DNA of 64,000 nt from Erythrobacter sp. (GCA_023653115.1 JAMNXO010000008.1:17105-81104); one strand, 5' to 3'. Shown: positions 18,621-28,695, numbered from the stretch's first letter. Numbers and translations are program-made. The notes: a model not told the origin generated them from the letters alone.

Positions 18621-19917
18621 GGGGCCGTTCGTCCTCGCTCTGGCGGCGGTGCTCGCGATACCGGAGGCAGCGTCGGCGCAGTCGGCATCCCCTGCAGCCG
18701 AGGCAGAAGCGCAAACCCCGCTGCAAGCCCGCGCCGGTCAGGTCATTGGCGTCATCAATGGCACGATTGCGCCACAAGAGGTGTTCAACGAGGCCTTTCT
18801 GAAGGCCGTGCCGCCAGCCCAGCTCAAGACGGTGAGCGCCAGCCTCACCGCCCAGTTCGGCGCTGCGGTCGAAGTCGTTCTGCTGGCGCCGCGCGATGGC
18901 ACCCGCGCCGTGCTGCATATCCGCTTCGAACGAGGGCTGGCCAAGGGCAGCGTCGCTATCGAACCCGGCGAGGCCAACCGCGTCAGCGAACTGCTGTTCA
19001 CCGCCTTCGATTCAATCGCGGTGGCGGGCGATACGCCGGACAAGATCGCCGCCGATCTCGCGGCCCTGCCCGGCAGCGTCAACGCGTGGTTCGCGCCTTT
19101 GGATGGCGGCGCGCCAACCGTCAGTATCGGCGCGGACAAGCCCTTGGCGCTCGGGTCAACCTTCAAGCTCTATGTGCTCGCTGCGCTGGCCGAGGATGTG
19201 AAGGCGGGCCGCCGTCAGTGGAGTGACGTCGCGGTGCTGACCGAGCGCAGCTATCCCAGCGGCCAGTTGCAGGCTTGGCCGCGCGGCGTGCCGCTGACGC
19301 TGCACACGCTGGCGAGCCTGATGATTTCCATCAGCGACAACACCGCCACCGATGAGCTGATCAAGGTGCTGGGCCGTGACCGCATTCTCAAGCTGATGGG
19401 CGACAGCGGCCACAGCGATCCGGGCGCGAACAACCCGTTCCTCACCACCCGCGAGCTGTTCATCCTCAAAGCGAGCAGTGACAAAATTATTGGTCAGTGG
19501 CGCAGCGCAACGCCTGCCACGCGGACTGGCATCCAGATGGCGATAGCGGCGGAAGACCCCAGCCTCGACCAGATCAACGCCGCCTTCGCCGGAGGCCCCA
19601 AAGCGCTCGACATTGAATGGTTCGCCTCGCCCGCCGATCTGGCCAAGCTGCTTGCCTATATGCGCCGCACCGCCGATCCCAAGGTGTTCGAGATCATGGC
19701 GATCAACCCGTCGGCCACGCCGGCGATCAAGGCCAATTGGAGCTATATCGGCTTCAAGGGCGGATCGGAGCCGGGGGTGATCAACCTCACCTGGCTGCTC
19801 ACTGACAAGGCGGGCCGCGATCACATCCTGACGCTCGGCTGGAACAATCCGGCCGCCGTGGTGGACGAGGGCAAGCTGGAAGCCATCGCCCAGCGCATCC
19901 TGTTACTGCCTCACTGA
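18613..19917 (+). CDS. Exported class-A beta-lactamase-like serine hydrolase
   Basis: 434-residue exported protein with a signal peptide ending near ASAQ (residue 23), an N-terminal domain of about 120 residues (DUF3887/Cpl-7-like look), and a penicillin-recognising hydrolase domain. Active-site motifs are STFK (S182-K185), SDN (241-243) and KGG (382-384). I find no convincing Glu166-type omega-loop residue after SDN (the loop region reads NNPFLTTREL), so penicillin hydrolysis by the usual class A mechanism is doubtful. Its ATG lies inside the parE end (8-bp overlap), suggesting translational coupling. Confidence 0.82.
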   Translation: MRKGPFVLALAAVLAIPEAASAQSASPAAEAEAQTPLQARAGQVIGVINGTIAPQEVFNEAFLKAVPPAQLKTVSASLTAQFGAAVEVVLLAPRDGTRAVLHIRFERGLAKGSVAIEPGEANRVSELLFTAFDSIAVAGDTPDKIAADLAALPGSVNAWFAPLDGGAPTVSIGADKPLALGSTFKLYVLAALAEDVKAGRRQWSDVAVLTERSYPSGQLQAWPRGVPLTLHTLASLMISISDNTATDELIKVLGRDRILKLMGDSGHSDPGANNPFLTTRELFILKASSDKIIGQWRSATPATRTGIQMAIAAEDPSLDQINAAFAGGPKALDIEWFASPADLAKLLAYMRRTADPKVFEIMAINPSATPAIKANWSYIGFKGGSEPGVINLTWLLTDKAGRDHILTLGWNNPAAVVDEGKLEAIAQRILLLPH

Positions 19918-19998
19918 TTTGCCAGCCCCCACCCTCTTGCGCCGCGCCAAGCGGCCCCTTATCGCTGCGCATCGAAATTCAGTCTCACAGGAAAACCC

Positions 19999-20853
19999 AT
20001 GACCGAACAGCGTTTCGAAGGCACGAAGTCCTATATCGCCACCGAAGACCTCAAGGTTGCCGTCAATGCTGCCGTCATGCTGCGCCGCCCGCTGTTGGTG
20101 AAGGGCGAGCCCGGCACCGGCAAGACCGTGCTGGCGCATGAAATCTCCAAGGCGTTGAATGCCCCGCTGATCGAATGGAACATCAAGTCGACCACCAAGG
20201 CGCAGCAGGGCCTCTACGAGTATGACGCCGTGGCGCGTCTGCGTGACGGGCAGCTGGGCGACGAGCGCGTCCACGACATCCGCAACTACATCAAGAAGGG
20301 CAAGCTGTGGGAAGCCTTCACCGCGCCCCAGCTGCCCGTGCTGCTGATCGACGAGATCGACAAGGCCGATATCGAGTTCCCGAACGATCTGCTGCAAGAA
20401 CTCGATCGCATGAGCTTCGACGTTTACGAAACGCAGGAGCGGATCGAGGCGAAGGAACGCCCGATCGTCGTCATCACCTCGAACAACGAGAAGGAACTGC
20501 CGGACGCCTTCCTGCGCCGCTGCTTCTTCCACTACATCAAGTTCCCCGACCGCGAGACGATGCAGGAAATCATCGACGTCCACTTCCCCGGCATCCAGAA
20601 GGTGCTGGTAAAGAAGGCGATGGATATCTTCTATGATCTGCGCGACGTTCCGGGCCTGAAGAAGAAGCCCTCGACCAGCGAGCTGCTCGACTGGCTCAAG
20701 CTGCTGCTCAACGAGGACATGCCGCTCGAGGTGCTCCAGAGCAGCAATCCGGCCAGCGCCATCCCGCCGCTGCACGGCGCGCTGCTGAAGAACGAGCAGG
20801 ACATCATGCTGTTCGAACGGTTGGCGTTCATGGCACGCCGCAATCCGTCGTAA
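19999..20853 (+). CDS. MoxR-family AAA+ ATPase
   Basis: 284-residue AAA+ ATPase of the MoxR class, which act as chaperones with VWA-domain partners. Walker A GEPGTGKT at residues 36-43, Walker B LLIDEIDKAD near 115, sensor-1 in VVITSNNEKELPDAFLRRC with the arginine finger. The VWA (CoxE-like) protein is encoded 1.6 kb downstream on the same strand, with a chemoreceptor gene on the opposite strand between them. The pair resembles the widespread sphingomonad MoxR/VWA couple; the client is unknown. Confidence 0.93.
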   Translation: MTEQRFEGTKSYIATEDLKVAVNAAVMLRRPLLVKGEPGTGKTVLAHEISKALNAPLIEWNIKSTTKAQQGLYEYDAVARLRDGQLGDERVHDIRNYIKKGKLWEAFTAPQLPVLLIDEIDKADIEFPNDLLQELDRMSFDVYETQERIEAKERPIVVITSNNEKELPDAFLRRCFFHYIKFPDRETMQEIIDVHFPGIQKVLVKKAMDIFYDLRDVPGLKKKPSTSELLDWLKLLLNEDMPLEVLQSSNPASAIPPLHGALLKNEQDIMLFERLAFMARRNPS

Positions 20854-20886
20854 GGTGCGCTGGGCGGGTCAACCCCGCCCTGCCCT

Positions 20887-22287
20887 TCAATCGAAGCTGT
20901 AGGCCAACTCGAAATCGCCCCAGCGCCGCCCGCCGATCACCAGCGGGACATAGACGTTGCGGACCACGAAATAGCTCTCGCCGTCGCCTTCCTGACGATA
21001 CACTGCCATCATGTAGGACGCATTGCTGACCTTGGCCTTGCGGTCGATCGCTTCGAGCATGATGCGGCCATTGCGGCAGAACTGGGTGTCGTGGTTCACA
21101 TCGCCGGTCGGCTTGCGCGAGCGCTCGGTGATGTGGGTCGGCAGGAAGCCGTTGACGTCGGTGCAGGCCGCGGCCAGCACGCGCGGATCGCTCGCTTTGG
21201 CGCGGTCGAGGAACGGGCGCCATTCGGCATCGGCCCAGTCGGTCAGCCGGGTGCGGAACAGCTGCGGGTTGGTGCCTGGAATGGCGACGTAATCCCTGTC
21301 GAACACCGCATCCAGCGTGATGGTGCCCGAGGCCATTGCGGCTTCGGTGTGCGCCACCAGCTCCTGCATCATCGCCTGAGCCTGTGCCACCATCGCGCTG
21401 TCATCGGGGCTGAGTCCGGCCTGCACGATGCGATCGAACATCTCGCTGGCGGTGATTTCCAGCTCTTCCATCTTGCGATGCGCGCCGTGGAGCTGGTCCT
21501 CGTTGCGGCGCGAGGCCGCATCATAACTGGTCAGCACGCGCTGCACCTTGTCGACATGGCTGCTGATCGTGCCGGTCGAACGGGCGATGACGTCATTCTG
21601 CTTGTCGACTTCCTCGACCAGCTGGCCGACATTGGCGAGGCTGCTTTCGATCCGGGCGACCGAGGCCTTGGCATCGCCGCTGGCCTTGGCGCCAGCTTCG
21701 ATCCGGCCAATCACCATCTCTGCCTCGCCGCCGAGCGCGTTGATGGTCTGGGCGATTTCCTCAGTTGCCTTGCGGGTGTCGCTGGCAAGGCTCTTCACCT
21801 CGCTTGCCACCACTGCAAAGGTGCGGCCTGCATCGCCTGCGCGCATTGCCTCGATTGTGGCGTTGAGCGCGAGGATGTTGGTGGTCTCGGCGATATTGTC
21901 GATATCCTGCGCCGAGCGGCGCACCTGTTCCATCGCGGCGGAAAAGCTGGTGACGTGCTGGCCCAGGGTCTCGACCAGTTCGATCAGCCCGCCGATCTGC
22001 GCCAGCGAGGACTGGATCAGCGCGGTGCCTTCGGACAAGCGGTCAATCGCGCGTTCGGACAGCAGCCGCGCCTCGTCGCTCGCTTCGGCAACCTTGGTCT
22101 GGTCCGCTTCAAGCGCACGCACGGTTTCGGCCAAAGCCTCGTGCTCGGAACGCAGCGTGCGCGAGGAGGCGATCACCGCTTCGACCACACCGGCAACATC
22201 GGTGCAGCCCACTGTCACAGCGCCGCAGCTCTCCGGAATCATTCCCAGAGCGTGAGCATTGGCAGTGTCGATGGCGATCTGATGCAT
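20887..22287 (-). CDS. Soluble methyl-accepting chemotaxis-type protein with C-terminal sensory domain
   Basis: 466-residue protein without membrane helices. Residues ~30-260 are a coiled-coil signalling domain whose hairpin tip (residues ~132-168) reads [20 protein letters not shown] then [12 protein letters not shown], a variant of the chemoreceptor tip that normally binds CheA/CheW. The C-terminal ~150 residues ([45 protein letters not shown]) form a Cache-like ligand domain seen after the signalling part in alphaproteobacterial cytoplasmic receptors. No che genes are nearby. An alternative start is Met16. Confidence 0.87.
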   Translation of the reverse strand: MHQIAIDTANAHALGMIPESCGAVTVGCTDVAGVVEAVIASSRTLRSEHEALAETVRALEADQTKVAEASDEARLLSERAIDRLSEGTALIQSSLAQIGGLIELVETLGQHVTSFSAAMEQVRRSAQDIDNIAETTNILALNATIEAMRAGDAGRTFAVVASEVKSLASDTRKATEEIAQTINALGGEAEMVIGRIEAGAKASGDAKASVARIESSLANVGQLVEEVDKQNDVIARSTGTISSHVDKVQRVLTSYDAASRRNEDQLHGAHRKMEELEITASEMFDRIVQAGLSPDDSAMVAQAQAMMQELVAHTEAAMASGTITLDAVFDRDYVAIPGTNPQLFRTRLTDWADAEWRPFLDRAKASDPRVLAAACTDVNGFLPTHITERSRKPTGDVNHDTQFCRNGRIMLEAIDRKAKVSNASYMMAVYRQEGDGESYFVVRNVYVPLVIGGRRWGDFELAYSFD

Positions 22288-22419
22288 TGTGATACGCGGC
22301 CCCTAGTTTGTGACCGCAGTCCTACCCGCAGGATGGTAAGCGAAGCGTTAATCCTCAGCGCCTTCCCCTCCCAAGAAAGAGGACTGGTCAAGCGGCAAGA
22401 GGCGGGTTAATCCATTCTC

Positions 22420-23604
22420 ATGTTCTTCAATTTCATCGACGAGCTGCGGGCCGCGGGTATCGGGGCCAGTTTCAAGGAGCACCTCACGCTGCTGGAGGCG
22501 CTCGATCGCGACGTGATCGATCAGACGCCCGAGGCGTTCTATTACCTCTCCCGCGCCACCTTCGTGAAGGACGAAGGCCTGCTCGATCGGTTCGATCAGG
22601 TGTTCCACAAGGTGTTCAAGGGGATCATGAGTGATTACGGCCAGAACCCGGTCGACATCCCCGAAGACTGGCTGAAAGCGGTCGCCGAGAAATTCCTGAC
22701 GCCCGAGGAGATGGAAGCGATCAAATCGCTCGGCGATTGGGACGAGATCATGGAGACGCTCAAGAAGCGGCTCGAGGAGCAGGAAAAACGCCACCAGGGC
22801 GGCAACAAATGGGTCGGCACCGGCGGCACCTCGCCCTTCGGCAATTCGGGCTATAATCCCGAAGGCGTGCGCATCGGCGGCGAGGCCAAGCATGGCAAGG
22901 CCATCAAGGTCTGGGAAAAGCGCGAGTTCAAGAATCTCGACAACACCAAGGAGCTTGGCACCCGCAACATCAAGATGGCGCTGCGCCGGCTGCGCCGTTT
23001 CGCCCGCGAGGGTGCGCAGGACCAGCTCGATATTGACGCCACGATTGCAGGAACGGCCAAGCAAGGCTGGCTCGACATTCATATGCGGGCTGAACGGCGC
23101 AATGCCGTCAAGCTGCTGCTGTTCCTCGATGTCGGCGGTTCGATGGACCCCTTCATCAAGCTGGTGGAGGAGCTGTTCAGCGCCGCGACCACCGAGTTCA
23201 AGAACATGGAGTTCTTCTACTTCCACAACTGCCTCTACGAAGGCGTGTGGAAGGACAACAAGCGCCGCTGGCAGGAGCGCACCAAGACCTGGGACGTGCT
23301 CCACAAATACGGTCACGATTACAAGATCATCTTCGTCGGCGATGCCGCGATGAGCCCCTATGAGGTGACCCATCCGGGCGGCAGCGTCGAGCATATGAAC
23401 GAAGAAGCGGGCGCGGTGTGGCTCCAGCGCGTGGCCAACACCTATCCGGCGACCGTGTGGCTCAACCCGGTGCCCGAAAAGCAATGGGGCTATTCGCAGT
23501 CGACCAAGATGATCAAGCAGTTGGTGGGCGACCGGATGTATCCGCTGACGCTGGACGGGCTGGATGATGCGATGCGGGAGCTGTCGCGGAAGCACGGGGC
23601 TTGA
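22420..23604 (+). CDS. VWA domain-containing CoxE-like protein
   Basis: 394-residue protein with a C-terminal von Willebrand A domain carrying DVGGS at residues 237-241 (MIDAS DxGxS). The N-terminal half contains a charged coiled-coil (ETLKKRLEEQEKRHQGG) and a Gly-rich linker. Such proteins are partners of MoxR ATPases; the matching MoxR gene is at 19999-20853. Its stop overlaps the TTG start of the following gene (TTGA), and that gene overlaps DUF817, forming a three-gene coupled operon. Confidence 0.92.
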   Translation: MFFNFIDELRAAGIGASFKEHLTLLEALDRDVIDQTPEAFYYLSRATFVKDEGLLDRFDQVFHKVFKGIMSDYGQNPVDIPEDWLKAVAEKFLTPEEMEAIKSLGDWDEIMETLKKRLEEQEKRHQGGNKWVGTGGTSPFGNSGYNPEGVRIGGEAKHGKAIKVWEKREFKNLDNTKELGTRNIKMALRRLRRFAREGAQDQLDIDATIAGTAKQGWLDIHMRAERRNAVKLLLFLDVGGSMDPFIKLVEELFSAATTEFKNMEFFYFHNCLYEGVWKDNKRRWQERTKTWDVLHKYGHDYKIIFVGDAAMSPYEVTHPGGSVEHMNEEAGAVWLQRVANTYPATVWLNPVPEKQWGYSQSTKMIKQLVGDRMYPLTLDGLDDAMRELSRKHGA

Positions 23605-24260
23605 GCGACGGAATCGAACTGCCGCAAGGAATCACGATTGGTGATCCGCGTCCGATAGCGGCCAAATCTCCCTACACATTCGAACTTCCTTTTCCGGAGG
23701 AATTGGCTGCGCTCGGACCAGGCGATGGCGTCAAGGCAGTCTTCTACGAAGTGACCGGCGGTCGTAAGTATGACGGCGAGCGAATGTGGGTGCTGATCGA
23801 GCGGATCGAAGATGGATTTGTGGTCGGCAGGCTAGACAACGAGCCGTTCGATATGCCGTCAATCAAGCACGGGGATCCGCTACGAATTCCTCTGAGCCAC
23901 GTCATTTCTTGCACCTATGCAGACGGCAAACCTCGTCCCGCCGTGCCGGAACGCCGCACCTATTGGGATCGCTGCTTTGTTGATGCCTGCGTCGTCGAGG
24001 GGCGCTGCCACGCCGATTACATCTACCGTGAAGAGCCCGACATGACGCAGGAGGGCGACAAGGATCCGGATAGTGGCTGGCGTATCCGCGGCACGGACGA
24101 GGCCATCGCCGAGGACGAGCGCCTCGGCGAGAAGGCGATGTATATTGCGCTCGGCAAGGTGCTGAACGCTGATGATCGCTGGATCCACCTGATCGACAGC
24201 CCCATCGGTAGCGCTTTCCAGTGGGATGCCGAGCGCAGCGACTACATCGCCTTGAAATGA
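23601..24260 (+). CDS. DUF2314-like / DUF2185 (Imm33-type) two-domain protein
   Basis: 219-residue cytoplasmic protein. Residues ~35-105 (VKAVFYEVTGG, ERMWVLIERI, FVVGRLDNEP) resemble DUF2314. Residues ~130-215 (CVVEGRCHADYIYREEP, DSGWRIRGTDE, IHLIDSPIGSAFQWD) resemble DUF2185, the Imm33 fold used as immunity protein in polymorphic toxin systems. No toxin is encoded beside it, so an immunity role is not supported here. The start is a TTG overlapping the VWA gene stop; the end overlaps DUF817 by 4 bp. Base composition is slightly lower in GC than its neighbours. Confidence 0.65.
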   Translation: MSDGIELPQGITIGDPRPIAAKSPYTFELPFPEELAALGPGDGVKAVFYEVTGGRKYDGERMWVLIERIEDGFVVGRLDNEPFDMPSIKHGDPLRIPLSHVISCTYADGKPRPAVPERRTYWDRCFVDACVVEGRCHADYIYREEPDMTQEGDKDPDSGWRIRGTDEAIAEDERLGEKAMYIALGKVLNADDRWIHLIDSPIGSAFQWDAERSDYIALK

Positions 24261-25114
24261 CCTCACCCCGCCACACCCGCTTCGAGGCCGTCCGCCTGCG
24301 GCTCGAAGCCTTCGATCCGGGCACGGGCTGGCGGCTATGGCTCTACGAATTCCTGCTGTTCGGGTTCAAGCAAGGCTGGGCCTGCCTGTTCGGCGGCCTG
24401 TTGCTGGCGCTGCTTCTGGGAACGCATCTGTTCTATCCCGACAGCGCTCCCCTGCACCGCTACGATTTCCTGACCCTCGCCGCGATCGCCATTCAGGCCG
24501 GGATGCTCGCCTTCCGGCTTGAGACATGGCGCGAGGCGCGGGTGATCCTGATCTTCCATGTCGTCGGCACGGTGATGGAGCTGTTCAAGACGCAGGCCGG
24601 ATCATGGACCTATCCCGAGGCAAGCGTGCTCCACATCGGTGCGGTGCCGCTGTTTTCGGGGTTCATGTATGCCGCCGTGGGCAGCTACATCGCGCGGGTG
24701 TGGCGGATCTTCGATTTCCGTTTCACCGGCTACCCGCCCGCGTGGACCACATGGCTGCTGGCGGCAGCGATCTACGCGAATTTCTTCACCCACCACTACA
24801 CCATCGACATCCGCTGGGGACTGTTTGCCGCCACGGCGCTGATCTTCTGGCGCACCCGCGTCCACTTCAGGAACTGGCGCGCGCAACGCTGGATGCCGCT
24901 GCTGGTGGGCTTTGGCCTCGTCGCGCTGTTCATCTGGTTTGCCGAGAATATCGCCACCTTCGCCAACGCCTGGAACTATCCCGGGCAGGAGCAGGAATGG
25001 CGCATGGTCAGCTTCGCCAAATATGGCAGCTGGTATCTGCTGATGCTGATCAGCTTCGTGCTCGTAACGCTGGTGCAGCCCGTCCGCGCGCCTGGCGATG
25101 CCGCCAATCAGTAA
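24257..25114 (+). CDS. DUF817 family integral membrane protein
   Basis: 285-residue polytopic membrane protein (about eight hydrophobic segments) of DUF817, function unknown. Conserved polar motifs within the membrane include GTVMELFKTQAGSWTYPE, PLFSGFMYAAVGSYIARVW, FFTHHYTIDIRW and FAENIATFANAWNYP, whose His, Asn and acidic residues suggest a lipid- or metal-linked membrane activity, though this is inference. The ATG overlaps the preceding stop (ATGA). The 3' end overlaps the convergent DUF1343 gene by 7 bp. Confidence 0.9.
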   Translation: MTSPRHTRFEAVRLRLEAFDPGTGWRLWLYEFLLFGFKQGWACLFGGLLLALLLGTHLFYPDSAPLHRYDFLTLAAIAIQAGMLAFRLETWREARVILIFHVVGTVMELFKTQAGSWTYPEASVLHIGAVPLFSGFMYAAVGSYIARVWRIFDFRFTGYPPAWTTWLLAAAIYANFFTHHYTIDIRWGLFAATALIFWRTRVHFRNWRAQRWMPLLVGFGLVALFIWFAENIATFANAWNYPGQEQEWRMVSFAKYGSWYLLMLISFVLVTLVQPVRAPGDAANQ

Positions 25115-26307
25115 AGCAGGTGCCCGCGCACCTCGGCCACCCATGCGGCTTCATCGTGTGACGTCATGACGTCAAGGTCGTCCGGCAGCGCGGCTGCATC
25201 GTCGACCCACTCTCGCAGGGACGGCCCGCCGTTGATGACGTCGATCGCAAGCCGGGTGAGCTCGTATTCATAAGGGAAGTCGCGCCACAGCGGGTAGTCG
25301 CGGTAAAGCCGCCGGATCGCCTTGAACGCCAGCGCCTGAAGCCGCCACGGCTTGAAAGCGTGGTGATCGTAGAACCCGGCTTCTGCATGGATCATCAAGG
25401 CATTACACAGCTTACCTGCGTGCTTGTGGAAAGTCGGTTCGAACCAGCATTCGCGGATCGCGCACCCGGCCAGCCAGTCTGGTGCGAGGCGATGCATCTC
25501 TGTCAGCACCGCATTGGCGTCAATATCAGGGGCGCCGAACAGCACCTCCAATGGCCGCGTGGTCCCGCGACCCTCTGACAGCGTGGTGCCTTCGAGCATG
25601 ACGGTCCCAGCATAGCAGCGCGCCATGTTCACGTTGGCGGCATTGGGCGAAGGGTTGATCCACAGCCGTGACGCCGGCCACCCAAAGCCATCATCCGCAT
25701 CGGGACGCCAACCCTCCATCGCCACCACCTTATAAGCGACGTCGAGGCCGAAGTGTTCAATGAACCAATGCCCCATCTCGCCCATCGTCAGCCCGTGGCG
25801 CATCGGCATCGGCGCGGCGCCAACAAAGCTTTCCTGCCCCGGCACCAGCAGCGTGCCTTCGACCGGGCGGCCGGCGGGATTGGGGCGATCGAGCACCCAC
25901 ACTTCCTTGCCTGCCTTGGCGGCTTCCTCGAGCAAATACAGCAATGTGGTGACAAAGGTGTAGATCCGGCAGCCGAGATCCTGCAGATCGAACAGGAACA
26001 CATCCGCGCTCGTCATCATCTGCCCGGTGGGCCTGCGCACCTCGCCATAGAGCGAGAAGATCGGGATGCCGTAACGCGGGTCCATCTCGTCCGCGGTCTC
26101 GACCATGTTGTCCTGCTTGTCGCCCTTCAACCCGTGCTGCGGGCCAAAGGCGCTCGAGACATTCACGCCTGCCGCAATCAGCGCATCGAGGCTGTGCGTG
26201 AGGTTGGACGTCACGCTCGCCGGATGGGCCACCAGCGCCACACGGCGGCCGTTGAGCGCACGGAGCAGTTCGGGATCGGCCAGCAGCCGGTCAATGCCTG
26301 TCTTCAT
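25108..26307 (-). CDS. NamZ-type exo-beta-N-acetylmuramidase family protein (DUF1343)
   Basis: 399-residue DUF1343 protein; the characterised member NamZ removes terminal N-acetylmuramic acid from peptidoglycan fragments. Motifs: VALVAHPASVT, FGPQHGLKGDKQDNMVE, FDLQDLGCRIYTFVTTL, DRPNPAGRPVEG, and WINPSPN followed by LEGTTLSEGRGTTRP. The ATG at 26307 is preferred over one 14 codons upstream because the family N-terminus starts near MKTGIDRLL. No signal peptide is evident from this start, so it may act on recycled cytoplasmic material. Confidence 0.9.
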   Translation of the reverse strand: MKTGIDRLLADPELLRALNGRRVALVAHPASVTSNLTHSLDALIAAGVNVSSAFGPQHGLKGDKQDNMVETADEMDPRYGIPIFSLYGEVRRPTGQMMTSADVFLFDLQDLGCRIYTFVTTLLYLLEEAAKAGKEVWVLDRPNPAGRPVEGTLLVPGQESFVGAAPMPMRHGLTMGEMGHWFIEHFGLDVAYKVVAMEGWRPDADDGFGWPASRLWINPSPNAANVNMARCYAGTVMLEGTTLSEGRGTTRPLEVLFGAPDIDANAVLTEMHRLAPDWLAGCAIRECWFEPTFHKHAGKLCNALMIHAEAGFYDHHAFKPWRLQALAFKAIRRLYRDYPLWRDFPYEYELTRLAIDVINGGPSLREWVDDAAALPDDLDVMTSHDEAAWVAEVRGHLLY

Positions 26308-26378
26308 GGTCAAATGCGTGGAACAGCGCCGCGCCAAAGGCAATGGCATTTGCGCGAAGCTTCCCTATATGCACTGTA

Positions 26379-26876
26379 ATGGACTGGACCAGCGCTCTAA
26401 TCGCCGCCACATGGGCAATCATCCTCGGCGGCGCGGGCGGCCTGCTGACCGACATCGGCTCGTGGTATCGCAACCTCAGAAAACCGCCGTGGCAGCCGCC
26501 TGACTGGCTGTTCGGTCCGGCCTGGACCACGATCCTCGGGCTTGCCGGGTGGAGCTTCTACATCGGCCTCACCCAGGCTCCCACGCCCGAAGCGCGCGCC
26601 GGTATCATCGCGCTGTTCGCCGCAAATTTCGTGCTGCATTTCCTGTGGTCGCCGCTGTTCTTCAAGCTGCGCCGCCCGGACTGGGCACTGGCCGAAAACG
26701 TGCTGCTGTGGAGCTCGGTGCTGGCGCTGATGACGGTGCTGCCGCGCCTTGCCGGAGACAGTTTTGCGGGCTGGCTCAATGTGCCCTATTTCGTGTGGGT
26801 CAGCTTTGCCTTCGTGCTCAACTGGAAAATCGTGAAGCTCAACGCGCCGTTCCGTACAATGAAGCCGATGCGCTAA
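26379..26876 (+). CDS. tspO: TspO/MBR family membrane protein
   Basis: 165-residue protein with five predicted membrane helices, the TspO translocator fold that binds porphyrins and cholesterol-like ligands in other species. Signatures: WYRNLRKPPWQPPDWLFGPAWTTIL, LFAANFVLHFLWSPLFFKLRRPDWAL, and the terminal YFVWVSFAFVLNW. The ATG at 26379 starts the family-like MDWTSAL. It overlaps the DOMON-like gene by 4 bp tail to tail. In photosynthetic alphaproteobacteria TspO modulates pigment gene expression; no pigment genes lie here. Confidence 0.92.
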   Translation: MDWTSALIAATWAIILGGAGGLLTDIGSWYRNLRKPPWQPPDWLFGPAWTTILGLAGWSFYIGLTQAPTPEARAGIIALFAANFVLHFLWSPLFFKLRRPDWALAENVLLWSSVLALMTVLPRLAGDSFAGWLNVPYFVWVSFAFVLNWKIVKLNAPFRTMKPMR

Positions 26877-27394
26877 CGTTCAAGGATCAGTTGGCGGCAG
26901 GCTTCGGAGTGGAACTCCGGCTTGCCCGGCGGAAAGGCCAGCGCCCAGAATTGCATACCGCCACCGGGATGCTCGACAATCGCATTCAGCGCGACCTGCG
27001 CGGGCGCTGGCAGTTCGGCGGCGATGCTGGCTTTCAGCACCAGACCCGTATCGTCATGCGAACAGGCAATAGCGATGACGTCCACCGGCGCATCGCGCAT
27101 TCCTTCGCGGAAGTAATCGAAATCATACGCCGCCCAGCAACCCGAGGGCGAGAGATTGAACTCGCGGTAATAGGTGCCGCCCAGCGGTTGCCAGAAAATC
27201 TCGAAGCAGGTGGTCTTCCACAGATTGTCCCGCCGCTCCGGCCCGGCCAGCGGCGGCAGAATGATCGCGGGCACCATCCCATCGAGCCGGAATTCAGCCT
27301 CGCAGCCCTGCGGCGTGGCGGTGATAGACGCTGTCACAGCGCGGATCGGGCCCAGATCGCAGGTCTGGTGGAGCATGAGCGGGTGCATCCCCAT
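26873..27394 (-). CDS. DOMON-like domain protein
   Basis: 173-residue protein of the DOMON-like beta-sandwich family found across alphaproteobacteria. Typical pattern: [41 protein letters not shown], with a C-terminal [26 protein letters not shown] folds bind haem or sugars in other proteins; ligand and location are unknown, and no signal peptide is visible. It lies head to head with tyrS, 71 bp apart. Confidence 0.82.
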   Translation of the reverse strand: MGMHPLMLHQTCDLGPIRAVTASITATPQGCEAEFRLDGMVPAIILPPLAGPERRDNLWKTTCFEIFWQPLGGTYYREFNLSPSGCWAAYDFDYFREGMRDAPVDVIAIACSHDDTGLVLKASIAAELPAPAQVALNAIVEHPGGGMQFWALAFPPGKPEFHSEACRQLILER

Positions 27395-27465
27395 TCCATG
27401 CCGCCGGCAGGCGCAGCGGGCAAGTCTCTTCCCGTCACCGTTCCCCCCTGTTAAGCGCGCGCGCT

Positions 27466-28695
27466 ATGAGCACTTACGAATCCGCCCTTCTCCGCCTGCT
27501 CGACGAGCGCGGCTACATCCACCAGCAGACCGATGCGGCGGGGCTTGATGCCTTGGCGGCCAAGCAGATCGTGCCAGGCTATATCGGGTTCGATGCGACA
27601 GCACCCTCGCTGCATATCGGCAGCCTGGTGCAGATCATGATGCTGCGCCGGTTGCAGCAGACCGGGCACAAGCCGGTGGTGGTGATGGGCGGCGGCACGA
27701 CGCGGATCGGCGATCCGACCGGTCGCGACGAAAGCCGCAAGATGCTCACCGACGAAACGATCGAGAGCAATATCCAGTCGATCTTCACGGTATTCGACAA
27801 GCTGCTGACATTCGGCGACGGGCCGACCGATGCGGTGATGGTGAACAATCACGATTGGCTCGGCCAGCTGGGCTACATCCAGCTGCTGCAGGAAGTCGGC
27901 ACACACTTCACGGTCAACCGGATGCTGACCTTCGATTCGGTCAAGCTGCGGCTTGAGCGCGAACAGCCGATGACCTTCCTCGAATTCAATTACATGATCC
28001 TGCAAGGCTACGACTTCCGGCATTTGTCGCGCGATCTTGGTGTGCGCTTGCAGATGGGCGGCTCGGACCAGTGGGGCAATATCGTCAACGGGATCGAGCT
28101 TGGCCGGCGTATGGACGGGACCGAGTTGTTCGGCGTCACCACCCCGCTGCTGACCACGGCTGACGGGGCCAAAATGGGCAAGACCGCTGCGGGCGCAGTG
28201 TGGCTCAACGAGGAGCAACTGCCCGCCTACGATTTCTGGCAATACTGGCGCAATGTCGATGACCGCGATGTGGGCAAGTTCCTGCGGCTGTTCACCGATC
28301 TGCCGCTGGATGAAATCGCCAGGCTCGAAGCGCTCGAAGGCGCGGAGATCAACGCGGCCAAGCAGGTGCTCGCCAACGAAGTGACAAGACTGGTGCGGGG
28401 CGAGGACGCCGCAACGCGCGCCGAGGCCACCGCCCGCGAGACCTTTGCCGGCAGCGGTGCAGGCGAAGATCTCCCGACACTCGCCACCGGCCCTGAAGGG
28501 ATGCGCATCGCCGCGCTGCTCACCGAAATCGGCCTCACCGCCTCCAACGGAGAGGCCAAGCGCAAGCTGGCCGAGGGCGCGGTCAAGCTCGAGGGCGAGA
28601 CGATCACGGATCCGGCGCACCTTGTCTTGCCGGGTGAAGGCCAGAGCCTGCGCCTCAGCCTCGGCAAGAAGCGCCACGCGCTCGTCCAGCGCTAG
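27466..28695 (+). CDS. tyrS: Tyrosine-tRNA ligase
   Basis: Class I aminoacyl-tRNA synthetase charging tRNA-Tyr. Signature motifs are the HIGH variant LHIGSL near residue 48, [17 protein letters not shown], the tyrosine-binding [24 protein letters not shown], and the KMSKS variant KMGKT. A C-terminal S4-like RNA-binding domain ([19 protein letters not shown]) completes the 409-residue protein. A tyrosyl synthetase rather than TrpS is supported by length and the S4 domain. Confidence 0.98.
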   Translation: MSTYESALLRLLDERGYIHQQTDAAGLDALAAKQIVPGYIGFDATAPSLHIGSLVQIMMLRRLQQTGHKPVVVMGGGTTRIGDPTGRDESRKMLTDETIESNIQSIFTVFDKLLTFGDGPTDAVMVNNHDWLGQLGYIQLLQEVGTHFTVNRMLTFDSVKLRLEREQPMTFLEFNYMILQGYDFRHLSRDLGVRLQMGGSDQWGNIVNGIELGRRMDGTELFGVTTPLLTTADGAKMGKTAAGAVWLNEEQLPAYDFWQYWRNVDDRDVGKFLRLFTDLPLDEIARLEALEGAEINAAKQVLANEVTRLVRGEDAATRAEATARETFAGSGAGEDLPTLATGPEGMRIAALLTEIGLTASNGEAKRKLAEGAVKLEGETITDPAHLVLPGEGQSLRLSLGKKRHALVQR

